From an uncultured Saprospiraceae bacterium (lineage in GTDB: Bacteria; Bacteroidota; Bacteroidia; Chitinophagales; Saprospiraceae): 64,000 nucleotides of DNA. A program made the position numbers and the translations under genes. Location: NCBI GenBank assembly GCA_937924805.1, contig CALDTZ010000027.1, positions 1 to 64,000 on the forward strand. The letters run 5' to 3'. Shown one piece after another: positions 37,301 to 46,966 of this stretch. The notes under the pieces were generated by a model that saw nothing but the letters and a program-made list of their open reading frames with translations, did not search any database and was not told the origin of the DNA. Every line of letters begins with the position of its first letter. The stretch's first letter is position 1.

Positions 37301-40183
37301 ATTTAACCCAACTTCAGCACCTTCAAGTCCTGTTTCAAAACTTAAATGCCATAGTAAACAAATACCGCCTGGAGCACCTTCAAAATTGAAGTTTCCATCC
37401 GTATTAAACTCTAAAATAGTAAGGGCTTCATCCGTAACTACCCAAGTATTATTGGCACCTGTATTGCCACTTACTGTCGCTGAAATGATATCTTCATTGC
37501 CATCACCAACACAAATAGAAATTGGATCTTGCGTAGTTATGATACCACCAGCTACTTCTGATCTCGTTATCGTAATTTCATTTGAAAAATTGAAACAACC
37601 TTCTAAATCATCTATATTTTCATTGACAACTAAACCTGATAAATCTGTATAACTAAGGTGGCGAATAATGCACACACCAGTGCCTGCTCCTTCAAAATCA
37701 AAGGGCGGAGCCACATCAAATTCCAAAATATTTCCAGTATCATCTGTAATTACCCAAGTAGAAAAAGTACCAACTTCTTCTGTTAATTGAATATTAACAA
37801 CATCTGCAAGACCATCTCCGACACAAATGTTTACAAAATCTGCTGTTTCAATCAAACCTCCATGTACTTCATTTCGAAGAACTGTAATTGCATTTGATAG
37901 TGCAAAACAACCAGTAAGGTCATTGATGTTATTTCCCGATTCAAGGTTTTCTATTTCATTGATTGATACATGATAAAACAAACACGTACCTCCTGGTAAA
38001 CCTTCAAGATCAAATGGAGGAAAAAATCCTTCACTTAATATATTTCCTGATTCATCTGTTACAATCCAATTTTCAGTGAGTCCTTCTGCGCCTGTCTGAC
38101 TAATGTCTAAAATATCATTTATGCCATCACCTGTACATATTTCCGTCGGACTGACAGTAGAGATCAATCCTGGAGATATAGCATTACGCGTTACAACAAT
38201 CCTGTTAGATAAAGCAAAACATCCTTGTAAAAAACTTGAACTTTCACCAATTGTTAATCCTTCAAGAGATTCATAACTAATTGCAAAAATCCAGCATTCT
38301 CCAGCTTCTGCACCTTCAAAATCAAAAGGAGGGCCCGATGGTATATCAATGATAATTCCTGCATCATCTGTTATCATCCAAGCTATTTCAGAAGACATTG
38401 CATTTGATAAGGTCACATCAATCAAATCTGAAATGCCATCACCTGAACATACATTTACTGGATCCATCGTCGTTAACTGACCGCCATCTACTACATTTCG
38501 AGTTACCATAATGCGATTAGAAAAATCGTAACAACCTGTAATATCATTTATATTTAAATCAATTGCTAAACCTTCAATTGCCCCTTCAAAAGCAAGGTGA
38601 TAAATAAAACAAATCCCAGATCCAGCTTGATCAAAATCAAAAGGTGGACCAGCAGGTAAGCCAATAATATCCCCAATATTATTTGTAAGAACCCATGCGG
38701 TATTACTCCCTTCCACATTCATTAAATCTACATTAATTAAATCTTCAACACCATTATCTGCACATACTTCTGTGGGATCCAACGTTGAGATTACACCTCC
38801 ATCAACCTTTGTTCGATTTACGGTTATTGGGTTTGATAAATGGTAGCACCCCAGTAAATCATCAACATTCAAACCAACAGAATAACCACTCAGTCCTTCT
38901 TCAAAACTGATATGATATATAAGACAAGTGCCAGTAATTGCTCCTTCAAAATCAAAGGGTGGTGCTAAAGGTAAAGCTTCTATATTTCCTTCTAAGGTAG
39001 TGATGATCCATCCAGAATTAGCACCTACGTTATCTGTCAGGTTAACACTGACTAAATCTGCAATACCATCACCTGAACAAATGTTAATAGGATCTATTGT
39101 CGTAATTAAACCACCATTAATACCTATTCGAATAATTTCGAGTCCATTTGAAATACTAACACAACCTCCAAGACTAAATACACTACTTCCAATTTCTATT
39201 CCTTCTACGGTATCATCATGACTAATGTGGTAAATATAACAAGTGCCAGATTCAGCACCTTCAAAATTAAAGGTAGCATTATCATTAATTGCTACAATAT
39301 CACCTAGTTCATTGGTGACAACCCACGTTTCTTCATCAATCACTTGATTGACAATCGACACATTTACAATATCATCATTGCCATCACCTGTACAAATTGT
39401 TGTTTCGTCATTCGTTGAAATCAACCCACCTTTTACATCGCAAAATGCACAACATGAAAGAATTTCTAAGTCATCAATATCCCAAGCAGATACCCATGCA
39501 CCATTTCCTACAACACAATATGGTAATAATTCAAAAGCAAATTCCGTGGTTTCACTAACTGTAAATGCTGCTAAATCACTAAAATCAAAGGTTTCCAGTG
39601 TCCATTCTGTAGTCGTCGGTATATCTATGGATTGAAAGACAACCCCTCCATTTACCAATACTCTCAAACCATACATTTGTGGATAATTATTAAGACCAGT
39701 ATCTCCATCAATCCAAGAAAATTCTTCTGGGGCTTTTTCAAAAAATTGAATACCTGACAAAGTAGAAATTTGATCATTTTCAGGTGTTACTGTAATCTCA
39801 AATTTTACCGTTTTGCCATGTCCTGGAGAATATTCACATTCTGGATAACTTCCAACACACATTGCTATTGAACCGTCAACTCCTTCGGTACAACTATGTT
39901 GATTTAAAATAGGATTAGATCGATAAACATTGGACCCTGAAAAGTTTGAACATAAATTGTCTTCCATATAAAATGGAGTAAATTCACTATAATCAAAACT
40001 TGATTCTCCTACAATAGATTGACAATTATCAAAATCATACTGAACGAGGATAAAAGGATTTTCACATAGAGGCAAAAGAAGATCATCACCCGATGTAGAA
40101 GGATTCGTGTTTGTCGCATTCACTGTCACTATTGATATTACAAATACGCATAGTAAAGTGAATAATTGTGTGTAGTTTCTCAT
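34394..40183 (-). CDS. 1,929-residue secreted protein with 13 tri-cysteine repeats, duplicated flanking domains and T9SS type A tail
   Basis: The protein has a signal peptide (1-23). A first flanking domain (about 38-248) contains HSCTEGVDGS, FFEKAPEEFSWI and WDIDDLEI. Twelve tandem units of 105 residues follow (251-1510) with the pattern GGxIxTxDPxxICxGDGxxDxI...WxITDxxGxIL...PPFxFExAxxGxCxIYHISY...LxGCFxLSNxIxVxRxxV. A second copy of the flanking domain (about 1511-1720) is followed by a thirteenth repeat and a type A T9SS tail with FPNP. Each repeat keeps three cysteines. I do not recognise the repeat as a named family; the WxITD...G pattern suggests beta-sandwich domains. It is probably a cell-surface structural or adhesive protein. 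A terminator follows the gene, and it is separated by 135 bp from the next T9SS gene. Confidence 0.88.
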   Translation of the reverse strand: MRNYTQLFTLLCVFVISIVTVNATNTNPSTSGDDLLLPLCENPFILVQYDFDNCQSIVGESSFDYSEFTPFYMEDNLCSNFSGSNVYRSNPILNQHSCTEGVDGSIAMCVGSYPECEYSPGHGKTVKFEITVTPENDQISTLSGIQFFEKAPEEFSWIDGDTGLNNYPQMYGLRVLVNGGVVFQSIDIPTTTEWTLETFDFSDLAAFTVSETTEFAFELLPYCVVGNGAWVSAWDIDDLEILSCCAFCDVKGGLISTNDETTICTGDGNDDIVNVSIVNQVIDEETWVVTNELGDIVAINDNATFNFEGAESGTCYIYHISHDDTVEGIEIGSSVFSLGGCVSISNGLEIIRIGINGGLITTIDPINICSGDGIADLVSVNLTDNVGANSGWIITTLEGNIEALPLAPPFDFEGAITGTCLIYHISFEEGLSGYSVGLNVDDLLGCYHLSNPITVNRTKVDGGVISTLDPTEVCADNGVEDLINVDLMNVEGSNTAWVLTNNIGDIIGLPAGPPFDFDQAGSGICFIYHLAFEGAIEGLAIDLNINDITGCYDFSNRIMVTRNVVDGGQLTTMDPVNVCSGDGISDLIDVTLSNAMSSEIAWMITDDAGIIIDIPSGPPFDFEGAEAGECWIFAISYESLEGLTIGESSSFLQGCFALSNRIVVTRNAISPGLISTVSPTEICTGDGINDILDISQTGAEGLTENWIVTDESGNILSEGFFPPFDLEGLPGGTCLFYHVSINEIENLESGNNINDLTGCFALSNAITVLRNEVHGGLIETADFVNICVGDGLADVVNIQLTEEVGTFSTWVITDDTGNILEFDVAPPFDFEGAGTGVCIIRHLSYTDLSGLVVNENIDDLEGCFNFSNEITITRSEVAGGIITTQDPISICVGDGNEDIISATVSGNTGANNTWVVTDEALTILEFNTDGNFNFEGAPGGICLLWHLSFETGLEGAEVGLNAGDLQGCFALSNAITVTRNEVSSGSISTTDPTDICFGNGSNTIVTVNVSEAIGEGHTYLITDDTGTILNMSADGVIDFNGAGEGTCYISYVSYNGLLNGNEIGENIDDLEGCFSISTPIEIIRTNVDGGIIETNDPTTICLVDEDNTILFSVLNADGSNRAWTVTDESGILLNIQDSPEIDFSGAEPGVCYVRYIGFESGIVGLDLGENVANLTGCFDLSNSIAITRIDADGGMIVSSDNLELCVGDGLDDLINVNVSGDEGESSAWLITSMDGTILDMPLAPPFNFENAGGGICLIYHLSMTSTTSNVIIGSNINNIEGCYALSNALMVTRNSVNGGSITSNSPLTICVGDDIDDLINVDLENEEGSFSSWFITDASGNILEIPSGPPFNLENAGAGVCLIWHVSYEEGLAGLTVGGQATDLIGCYNLSNAITVNRFMDEGGNISLEDGTDAANVCVGDCLADLLTASVNGNFGANSSWIITDTDGDILTISETSTFDFEDTGFGVCVIYHISYEDGIVNFDIGRNIGTITGCYDFSNPIVITKLDVEGEGESRLFFNMENCEADIETSQDCSYEEFTATIDNSAGCATLEVFGGHLYRDNPTVNKHSCTEGVQQSTAMCVSSYNSCAYDPNTDYPVKIDVLVTPGLSGMANLSGIEFFEKAPEEFSWINGSSGPNNYPTKYAIRVLKDGVEIFRQDNNPTSFEWSQEAFDFSDNPDFTTTEQAVFSFELLGYCLIGAQGPATAWDLDDIVITSECSNKLNAGEVYSSEGVTELEVCVGDGAPDVLPFFTNSTANPYQWVITDENNIIIGLPGGTSADFENAPTGECRVWGVTYVGDFIAVIGDDITTASLSDACAMVSSNYITVNRVDMGPSCIGFGITQSNMIEYDVFPNPAENSIMLDIKELPSASIEIQVFNMLGNLMMKTQVSQQTVPYYNLDISTLEEGPYTVRLTSEGIYKTKKFVKVNK
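35654..39433 (-). repeat. Twelve tandem 315-bp repeats encoding 105-residue tri-cysteine units
   Basis: Counting by the ICxGDG, GxCxIYHISY and GCFxLSN anchors gives twelve units averaging exactly 105 residues, with a thirteenth isolated unit downstream of the second flanking domain. Units 2, 3, 4, 6, 10 and 11 share the PPFDFEGA block; the others are more diverged. Confidence 0.85.
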
Positions 40184-40318
40184 TATTCAACCGTTTATTA
40201 AAAGTCTATTAACGGTAAAGTTACATATAATAAATTATATTATATAAAACTTTAATATATAATTTAATGTTAACTACTTAGATACCTATTAAGAGAAATC
40301 ATAATAGGTAAGTTCAGA

Positions 40319-41419
40319 TTAGTATTCGATAATATTTAGCCTCCGTGTTCTCATTTTTTCACCAGAAGGCGAAAAGAGAGAATAGATATACGCTCCTTTT
40401 TGAGAATTAGGAATTATTAATTTTGTATTCGATTGGTTTTTTAAGTGATTAATCTTTGTTGACCACACTTCTTGTCCAACTATATTTTTTAATGTGAAGG
40501 TGTAATCCCCAAGCTCTTCTTGATTCAAATAAATATTAAAATCCCCAAAACTAGGATTTGGATAGACTTGAAACTGATCATCTCTTATTTTACATTTCCG
40601 AAGATCAACTTTATAAATCGAAGGGTTTAATATATTAACTTCAACAATATCCGCTTTTGTCAGTACTAAATGTGCAAGCCAAACACCTCTATACGAATTA
40701 AAAATATCTATATACGTATATTTCTTTCGATCGATATATAAATTCAAATAATTAATAATATTGTTTGGTTTAAATTTCTCACGTTCAGATGATATTACAT
40801 CGAGTATTTCAAATGTAAACGAGGTTTCAATTGGAAAAGCCAACCGTTCTCCGTAAGGGAAATTCATTTTTTGTTGGTCAAAAACAGTGGTTTTAATATG
40901 AACAATGAAATCAATAGTTACAAAGCCTTTTTTGGGTAATAGACTTGATATTTCTGGTGGAAAATCTTCAACAGCCATGGTCAAACTTCCATTCCCATCT
41001 TTTTCGATAGATGTTGATTCCGTCACAGGTAATGGTATAATCTTACATGCATTATCAAATGTTACAACCTGTTTTAAACCGAACATAAATTCAGGAAATT
41101 CCATTCGTCGAATAAATAAACCGTTTGATGGTTGAGAAATATATTCGGTTTTTAGTGATCCTTTTTGAACTAAATATTCTGGAGACTCCGATGCTGATTT
41201 TGTAAAATACCATTGCTTTGTACAAGCTGCTTTTACACTTATAAGATCAAATTTGGTATTCCCTTGCTCATCAACAAACATTATATTTTCAGGAAGAAAT
41301 TCTTGAGTTACCTGGACAGAATCTTGCAATTCTCCTAACAATATGCTGTTTAATGTTTCTTGACCATAAGTATAGCTTGATAAGCAGAATAAAATTAAAG
41401 TGATCAGATGGTGCCTCAT
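40319..41419 (-). CDS. Hypothetical secreted protein with T9SS type A sorting domain
   Basis: The 366-residue protein has a signal peptide (1-19, ending YTYGQ), a central region (20-275) I do not recognise, with two or three cysteines and beta-rich character, and a type A T9SS tail (about 285-366) with VYPNPSFGDFNIYL and the terminal RRLNIIEY. Its ATG overlaps the stop of the ABC exporter by one base (TAATG), so it is translated from the same message as the exporter and possibly the accC operon. A functional link between exporter and secreted protein is possible but unproven. Confidence 0.8.
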   Translation of the reverse strand: MRHHLITLILFCLSSYTYGQETLNSILLGELQDSVQVTQEFLPENIMFVDEQGNTKFDLISVKAACTKQWYFTKSASESPEYLVQKGSLKTEYISQPSNGLFIRRMEFPEFMFGLKQVVTFDNACKIIPLPVTESTSIEKDGNGSLTMAVEDFPPEISSLLPKKGFVTIDFIVHIKTTVFDQQKMNFPYGERLAFPIETSFTFEILDVISSEREKFKPNNIINYLNLYIDRKKYTYIDIFNSYRGVWLAHLVLTKADIVEVNILNPSIYKVDLRKCKIRDDQFQVYPNPSFGDFNIYLNQEELGDYTFTLKNIVGQEVWSTKINHLKNQSNTKLIIPNSQKGAYIYSLFSPSGEKMRTRRLNIIEY

Positions 41420-43230
41420 TAATTGATGTTTTGAATATCAATATAATCACGATAAATTTCATTTTCTAGAGCCAAAACTTCGTGACGTCCACTTCCGACC
41501 ACTTTGCCTTTATCAAAAACATAAATAATATCAGCATCTTGAATAGTTGATAATCTGTGAGCGACGACGATCGATGTTCGATCTTCGGTTGCACTTTGAA
41601 GTGCTTTGCTTACAATTTGTTCGGCTTGAGGATCGAGGGCTGATGTCGGTTCATCTAAAAATATAATTTCTGGATCACTTAGTAATGCCCTTGCGATTGA
41701 AATTCGCTGTTTCTCTCCACCACTTAATTTTGATCCTTGTTCTCCTACAATACTATCATAGCTTAATGGCAAAGATTCAATAAAACGGCTTGCGTTTGCC
41801 AAAACACTTGCTTTACGGATATCTTCATTCGAAAATTGACTTCGACCAAATCGAATATTTTCTTTGATTGTTTCATGATATAGAAATGCATCTTGAGTAA
41901 CCCATGCGCTTTGTTGTCTCCAAATTTGTGGATGCATATCAAGAATATCTTTATTATCAACTAAAATTACTCCAGAATAACTCCTATAAAATTGCAACAA
42001 GATCTTCATCATTGTTGATTTACCAGATCCAGATCCTCCCACAAAAGCAACTTTTTGCCCTTTATTAATAACTAGGTTAATATTATGTAAAACTTGCTCT
42101 CCATTAGGGTAGGTAAAATTTAGATCTTTTACTTCGATCTTTTCATTAAACAAAACACTCGGTGCTTTTACCGTTTCAATTAATGAATGGTCATCGGGTT
42201 CAGCCATTACAGCATCAATTCTTTCTAACGCTCCTAATCCTTTTTGAATGTTATAATAAGCATTTGAAAAAGATTTTGAAGGATCAATTATTTGATAAAA
42301 AGCAAATATGAAGGAAAAGAAAACGGCAGGAGTCATACTTCCATCAAATACTTGCTTTGATCCTACATAAAGCAAAACTGCTACTACGGTTATTCCCAAG
42401 AATTCAGAAATTGGGGATGATAAATCTTTACGTCTAATTAGGCTTGTCATATCCTTACGAAAAGACTCATTCATACGACCAAAAAGATCCAACCAAAAGT
42501 GATGAGCATTGTATGATTTGATGACAGGCATTCCACTAATACTTTCTTCTAAAATTACATTTAGATTACCCAATTTACCTTGAACTGCTTTAGATTCTCT
42601 TTTTAGTGTTCTTGAAATGGTTCCAATAATTACGCCTGTAAATACGATTAAGATGAAGACAAAAAAAGTCAACTTAACATTTATATAGAGCATATAAGTA
42701 ACGGCACCTACAATCATAATTGGAGATTTGAAGGTGGCCAAAAGAAATTGTAAAATACTTGATTCGACTTCTTGAACATCACCACTCATTCGTGTCAGCA
42801 AATCACCTTTTTTTTCATGTTGAAAATAGTAGATAGGCAAACTTAGGTATTTATGAAATAATTGATCCCTTAGGTCTGCAACAACTCCATTTCTGACATA
42901 AGCCATAAAATATAAATTTAAGTATCTACATACATTTTTAAGTAGGAAAACACCAACTATAAATAAGCACATAAATAAAAGTGCAGACTCTTTTGAATGA
43001 GTAAGAACAGAATTTGTAAAGTTATATTTAATGGTTTCAATAAAAGAAGCATTAAGACCAGGATCTGGTGTTAATGTAATTTCGCTTCCAAATAAGATTT
43101 CAAAAAAAGGAACCAACAAAGGAATACTAACAAGAGCAAATACGGCTTCAAGAACAATAAAAAGTATACTTAAATATACTTTGCCCTTAAAGGGTTTTAA
43201 TTTAGATATTAGGTTCCAAAATGATGCCAT
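41419..43230 (-). CDS. MsbA-like ABC exporter (fused permease and ATPase)
   Basis: This 603-residue half-transporter has six transmembrane segments (about 15-310) and a C-terminal ATPase with Walker A GGSGSGKST, Q-loop VTQD, signature LSGGEKQ, Walker B IIFLDEPTSALD and the H-loop VAHRLST. It should form a homodimer that exports a lipid, peptide or drug. Similarity in plan to MsbA suggests lipid A-core flipping, but multidrug exporters share it. The gene follows accC after 25 bp on the minus strand, and overlaps the following T9SS cargo gene by one base. Confidence 0.93.
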   Translation of the reverse strand: MASFWNLISKLKPFKGKVYLSILFIVLEAVFALVSIPLLVPFFEILFGSEITLTPDPGLNASFIETIKYNFTNSVLTHSKESALLFMCLFIVGVFLLKNVCRYLNLYFMAYVRNGVVADLRDQLFHKYLSLPIYYFQHEKKGDLLTRMSGDVQEVESSILQFLLATFKSPIMIVGAVTYMLYINVKLTFFVFILIVFTGVIIGTISRTLKRESKAVQGKLGNLNVILEESISGMPVIKSYNAHHFWLDLFGRMNESFRKDMTSLIRRKDLSSPISEFLGITVVAVLLYVGSKQVFDGSMTPAVFFSFIFAFYQIIDPSKSFSNAYYNIQKGLGALERIDAVMAEPDDHSLIETVKAPSVLFNEKIEVKDLNFTYPNGEQVLHNINLVINKGQKVAFVGGSGSGKSTMMKILLQFYRSYSGVILVDNKDILDMHPQIWRQQSAWVTQDAFLYHETIKENIRFGRSQFSNEDIRKASVLANASRFIESLPLSYDSIVGEQGSKLSGGEKQRISIARALLSDPEIIFLDEPTSALDPQAEQIVSKALQSATEDRTSIVVAHRLSTIQDADIIYVFDKGKVVGSGRHEVLALENEIYRDYIDIQNIN

Positions 43231-43255
43231 AGGATTGTAACGATAAAGTACCTTA

Positions 43256-44599
43256 TCACATTTCCTTCAGCTCAAAGTCATTCATAAATCCGGTATTAAA
43301 ATTACCGGATAAAAACGATTCGTCTTGCATTAATTGCTTATGAAATGGAATCGTCGTTTTAATCCCTTCTATGATAAATTCATCCAATGCTCTTCGCATC
43401 TTTTTAATACACTCTTCACGAGTTTGAGCTCTACAAATAAGCTTAGCAATCATGGAGTCATAATAAGGAGGCACCGAATATCCAGCATACACATGAGTAT
43501 CTACTCTTACGCCATGTCCTTTTGCGCTATGAAATGAAGATATGTGTCCAGGACTTGGCCTGAAATCTTTATACACATCTTCTGCGTTAATTCGAACTTC
43601 CATAGCATGTAGTAATGGAACACGATTTGAGCCTTCAATATCAATTCCTGCTGCTACTTTTATTTGTTCTTTGATCAAATCATGATCAATCACCTCTTCT
43701 GTAACGGTATGTTCCACCTGAATTCTGGTGTTCATTTCCATGAAGTAAAAATTCCGATGTTTATCTACAAGAAACTCTACCGTTCCTACACCTTCATATT
43801 TAATTGATTCACCTGCTTTGATCGCAGCTTCACCCATTTCTTTTCTTAATTTTTTGGTCATAAAAGGTGAAGGGCTTTCTTCAACAAGCTTTTGGTGTCT
43901 CCGTTGAATCGAACAATCTCTTTCTGACAAATGGATTACTTTACCTTTTTTATCCCCAATAATTTGAATTTCGATATGCCTTGGCTCCTCGATAAATTTT
44001 TCAGCATAAATACCATCATTCGTAAAGGATGCTTTTGCTTCAATTTTAGCATTGTTATAATTCTCCTCAAACTCGGAAGGTTCCCATACAATCCTCATTC
44101 CTTTTCCACCTCCACCAGCAGTCGCTTTGAGTATAATCGGATAACCAATTGTTTCTGCTATTGCTAGTCCTTCTGTAACATTTTTTATAAGTCCATCTGA
44201 TCCAGGTACAACAGGTACTCCTGCTTTTATCATTGTTTCTTTAGCAGTGATTTTATCTCCCATTTTACGTATCATGGTAGCCGTGGGACCAATAAATTTT
44301 ATTCCATATTCTTCACATACTTCCGCAAAATCTGCATTTTCAGCTAAGAAACCATATCCAGGATGTATTGCATCGGCATTCGTGATTTCCACTGTTGCCA
44401 TAATTTTTGGAATATTAAGGTATGATTCAGCAGAGCTTGGTGGTCCGATGCAAACTGCTTCATCAGCAAATCTTACATGAAGACTTTCTTTGTCTGCTGT
44501 AGAATATATCGCTACGGTTTTTATGCCCATCTCCTTACATGTACGAATAATACGCAATGCAATTTCACCTCTATTGGCTATCAATATTTTTTTAAACAT
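43256..44599 (-). CDS. accC: Acetyl-CoA carboxylase biotin carboxylase subunit
   Basis: AccC carboxylates the biotin on AccB with ATP and bicarbonate, the first half of malonyl-CoA formation. The 447-residue length is right, and the ATP-grasp signatures are present: [47 protein letters not shown], the [10 protein letters not shown] block, [15 protein letters not shown] and the catalytic [14 protein letters not shown]. It is the third gene in the efp-accB-accC order (29 bp after accB), a common arrangement in this phylum. Confidence 0.97.
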   Translation of the reverse strand: MFKKILIANRGEIALRIIRTCKEMGIKTVAIYSTADKESLHVRFADEAVCIGPPSSAESYLNIPKIMATVEITNADAIHPGYGFLAENADFAEVCEEYGIKFIGPTATMIRKMGDKITAKETMIKAGVPVVPGSDGLIKNVTEGLAIAETIGYPIILKATAGGGGKGMRIVWEPSEFEENYNNAKIEAKASFTNDGIYAEKFIEEPRHIEIQIIGDKKGKVIHLSERDCSIQRRHQKLVEESPSPFMTKKLRKEMGEAAIKAGESIKYEGVGTVEFLVDKHRNFYFMEMNTRIQVEHTVTEEVIDHDLIKEQIKVAAGIDIEGSNRVPLLHAMEVRINAEDVYKDFRPSPGHISSFHSAKGHGVRVDTHVYAGYSVPPYYDSMIAKLICRAQTREECIKKMRRALDEFIIEGIKTTIPFHKQLMQDESFLSGNFNTGFMNDFELKEM

Positions 44600-44628
44600 C
44601 AGGTAAGTTTAGGAATTTAGAATACTAT

Positions 44629-45108
44629 TTAAGCAGGTTCTACTAAGTAGAGTACTTGATCGTATTCTACTGGACTAGCATCATCGATCAATACTTTTAC
44701 AATTGTTCCAGCAATTTCACTTTCAATCTCATTAAAAAGTTTCATAGCCTCCACTATACAGACAACAGAACCTACTTCGATCGTATCTCCAACTTTTACA
44801 AATGGAGGTTTATCTGGCGAAGCTGATCTGTAAAATGTACCTACGATTGGCGATTTTACTTCTAAATAATTACCCGCTGCTTCCGCTTTTGGAGCCTCTA
44901 CCTTCGGAGCTTCTTTTGGTGCAACCGGAGCAGGAGCAGGTGCAGGTGTTGCCATGATAGACTGAACCGGCGCTGATGTTACGACTTGGGATTTAGAATA
45001 TTCTTTATTTCTCAATGAAATTTCAAAATCTTTCTGTTTAATTTTGACTTCACCTAAGTCTGATTTATTGACAAGTTTAATTAATTCTTGTATCTCTTTG
45101 AATGTCAT
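44629..45108 (-). CDS. accB: Biotin carboxyl carrier protein of acetyl-CoA carboxylase
   Basis: The 159-residue protein carries an N-terminal helical segment (1-35), an Ala/Pro-rich flexible linker (about 50-80) and the C-terminal biotinyl domain (about 80-159), with the biotin-accepting Lys in VEAMKLFNEIE. It shuttles carboxybiotin between AccC and the carboxyltransferase, whose genes are not in this window. It starts only 3 bp after efp and is followed by accC, so the three are one operon. Confidence 0.97.
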   Translation of the reverse strand: MTFKEIQELIKLVNKSDLGEVKIKQKDFEISLRNKEYSKSQVVTSAPVQSIMATPAPAPAPVAPKEAPKVEAPKAEAAGNYLEVKSPIVGTFYRSASPDKPPFVKVGDTIEVGSVVCIVEAMKLFNEIESEIAGTIVKVLIDDASPVEYDQVLYLVEPA

Positions 45109-45111
45109 ATC

Positions 45112-45678
45112 TTATCTTTTTACTCTTTCAATATAATTTCCAGTACTTGTTTCTATTTTCACATTATCACCTTCATTGATAAATAATGGAACTCTAATTT
45201 CCGCACCAGACTCAATTTTTGCAGGCTTTTGAGCATTCGTTGCTGTATTGCCCTTTTCTCCTGGCTCAGTATATGTAATCTTTTGAATTACATATTGAGG
45301 AAGATCTGCTGTTAGCGGCGTATCGTTTTCAGAATTAAATAATACATCAATTGTATCACCTTCTTTCATAAATTGATGGTTATCTATTAGAGCAGCATCC
45401 AATGTTACTTGATTAAACGTTTCATTATCCATGAAATTAAAACCCATATCATCAGAATACAAATATTGAAATTTTCTTCTTTCTACTCTGACTACTTCTA
45501 TTTTGTGTCCTGCAGGAAAGGTATTATCGACTACTTTTCCGTTGGTAAGTGATTTCATTTTTGTTCGAACAAAAGCAGGACCTTTACCTGGCTTAACATG
45601 TAAAAACTCTACTACTTTGTAGATATCATGATTGTATTTAAGGCACAAACCATTTTTAATATCTGAAGTACTTGCCAT
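45112..45678 (-). CDS. efp: Translation elongation factor P
   Basis: EF-P relieves ribosome stalling at consecutive prolines. The 188-residue protein has the three-domain length, the loop KPGKGPAFVRTK with the modifiable Lys at the tip (domain I), and the OB-fold end IRVPLFINEGDNVKIETSTGNYIERVK. The Lys tip points to lysine-type or unmodified loop chemistry and not to the Arg-rhamnosylation subgroup. A promoter 24-52 bp upstream indicates that efp begins its own transcript within the fabH-efp-accBC cluster. Confidence 0.96.
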   Translation of the reverse strand: MASTSDIKNGLCLKYNHDIYKVVEFLHVKPGKGPAFVRTKMKSLTNGKVVDNTFPAGHKIEVVRVERRKFQYLYSDDMGFNFMDNETFNQVTLDAALIDNHQFMKEGDTIDVLFNSENDTPLTADLPQYVIQKITYTEPGEKGNTATNAQKPAKIESGAEIRVPLFINEGDNVKIETSTGNYIERVKR

Positions 45679-45701
45679 AATTCTATTTCTTAGTTAGGTT
45701 A

Positions 45702-45730
45702 CAAATATAAATAAAAAAGTACGCGAGCAA
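45702..45730 (-). promoter_or_regulatory. Promoter of the efp-accB-accC operon
   Basis: On the minus strand TTG (45728-45730) is followed, after 18 bp, by TATATTTG (45702-45709), a good match to the Bacteroidota promoter (TTG-N19-TAnnTTTG). The predicted start near 45695 gives a leader of about 17 nt before efp. The -33 element sits within 3 bp of the fabH stop, so efp can be transcribed apart from fabH. Confidence 0.6.
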
Positions 45731-45732
45731 AA

Positions 45733-46731
45733 CTAAAGTTCACCATCGTAAGCCCAGGTCAAATAAATTGAACCCCAAGTAAATCCGCCACCAAATGCTG
45801 TCAATATAATTTTATCTCCTTTTTTCAATTTAGATTCGTAATCATTTAAACACAAAGGAATCGTAGCAGCAGTCGTATTGCCATAATTCTCGATGGTTTG
45901 CATGACTTTTTCTAAAGGAAAATCAAGTTGATCAGCCACTGAATTAATAATTCTCATGTTTGCTTGATGAGGAACAATCCAATCCAATTCTGAACTTACC
46001 AAATTGTTGTTCGCTAAGACTTGTTTTACCGTTCTAGACATTCCTTGGACTGCTCTTTTAAAAACAGGTCTTCCATCTTGAAATACATATTGATCGCCAG
46101 AGTCTATATTTTCTTTTGTTATTGGGTTTAATGCTCCCCCATTCTTCATATGAAGAAATTCTATTCCAGAACCATCTCCTCGTAAAACTTGATCTTTTAT
46201 TCCATTCCCTTCGACATTTGCCTCAAGCAAGGTTGCTCCAGCACCATCACCAAAAATAATGCAGGTGGATCGGTCTTCATAATTTAGGATTGACGACATT
46301 GTATCTACACCAACGACAATTACCTTTTTGTACATTCCAGATTTTATATATGCAACGCCAGTTGCTAACGAAAATAAAAAACCAGAACATGCTGCATTTA
46401 CATCAAATCCAAAAGCATTTGTAGCACCTATATTATGTGCAACTGCATTTGCTGTATCTGGAAATCTAAGATCAGGAGTAATAGTACCACATATAATAAG
46501 ATCTATTTCTAAAGGATCAAGTCCTCTTTTAGCGATTAATTGCTCTACTGCCTTTGTTGCCATATAGGTTGTTACCTCACCATCTTCCTTATTGGCAATC
46601 CTACGCTCTTTGATTCCTGTTCTCGTGGTTATCCATTCATCATTCGTATCCACCATTTTCTCCAAATCCTTATTCGTCAGTCTTTGTTCTGGTAGATACT
46701 TACCTAATGCTGTGATTGCTACATCGATCAT
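45733..46731 (-). CDS. fabH: Beta-ketoacyl-ACP synthase III
   Basis: FabH condenses acetyl- or branched acyl-CoA with malonyl-ACP to start fatty-acid synthesis. The 332-residue protein shows the catalytic triad: Cys in NAACSGFLFSLATG, His in VPHQANMRI and Asn in ENYGNTTAATIP, plus the N-terminal GKYLPEQRLTNKDLE and the TRTGIKERR region. It heads the minus-strand lipid cluster; efp follows after 54 bp with an additional internal promoter. The link to AccB/AccC is direct: they make the malonyl-CoA it consumes. Confidence 0.97.
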   Translation of the reverse strand: MIDVAITALGKYLPEQRLTNKDLEKMVDTNDEWITTRTGIKERRIANKEDGEVTTYMATKAVEQLIAKRGLDPLEIDLIICGTITPDLRFPDTANAVAHNIGATNAFGFDVNAACSGFLFSLATGVAYIKSGMYKKVIVVGVDTMSSILNYEDRSTCIIFGDGAGATLLEANVEGNGIKDQVLRGDGSGIEFLHMKNGGALNPITKENIDSGDQYVFQDGRPVFKRAVQGMSRTVKQVLANNNLVSSELDWIVPHQANMRIINSVADQLDFPLEKVMQTIENYGNTTAATIPLCLNDYESKLKKGDKIILTAFGGGFTWGSIYLTWAYDGEL

Positions 46732-46966
46732 ATATAATAGTTTTCAAGATTATTGCAATGAAGCCGCAAGGTAATAAATCCATCTGACCAAGTCGCCTAA
46801 ATTAAGATGAATAGAAAATTACCCTCCTAATTGTTAGAGATCAAAAAGGAAGTCAGTTTAACATTATTTAACACATATTATTATTATTTATAATATGTTG
46901 GCACGGTACTTGCAATTAGTTAATCATCGTAAATACATTTAGTTACATATCAAAATAAAATTCAAT

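Noticed and set aside
40284..40309. ACCTATTA...TAATAGGT inverted repeat between two T9SS genes
   Set aside because: 8-bp AT-rich arms without a U-tract or associated promoter element; could be chance in AT-rich DNA.
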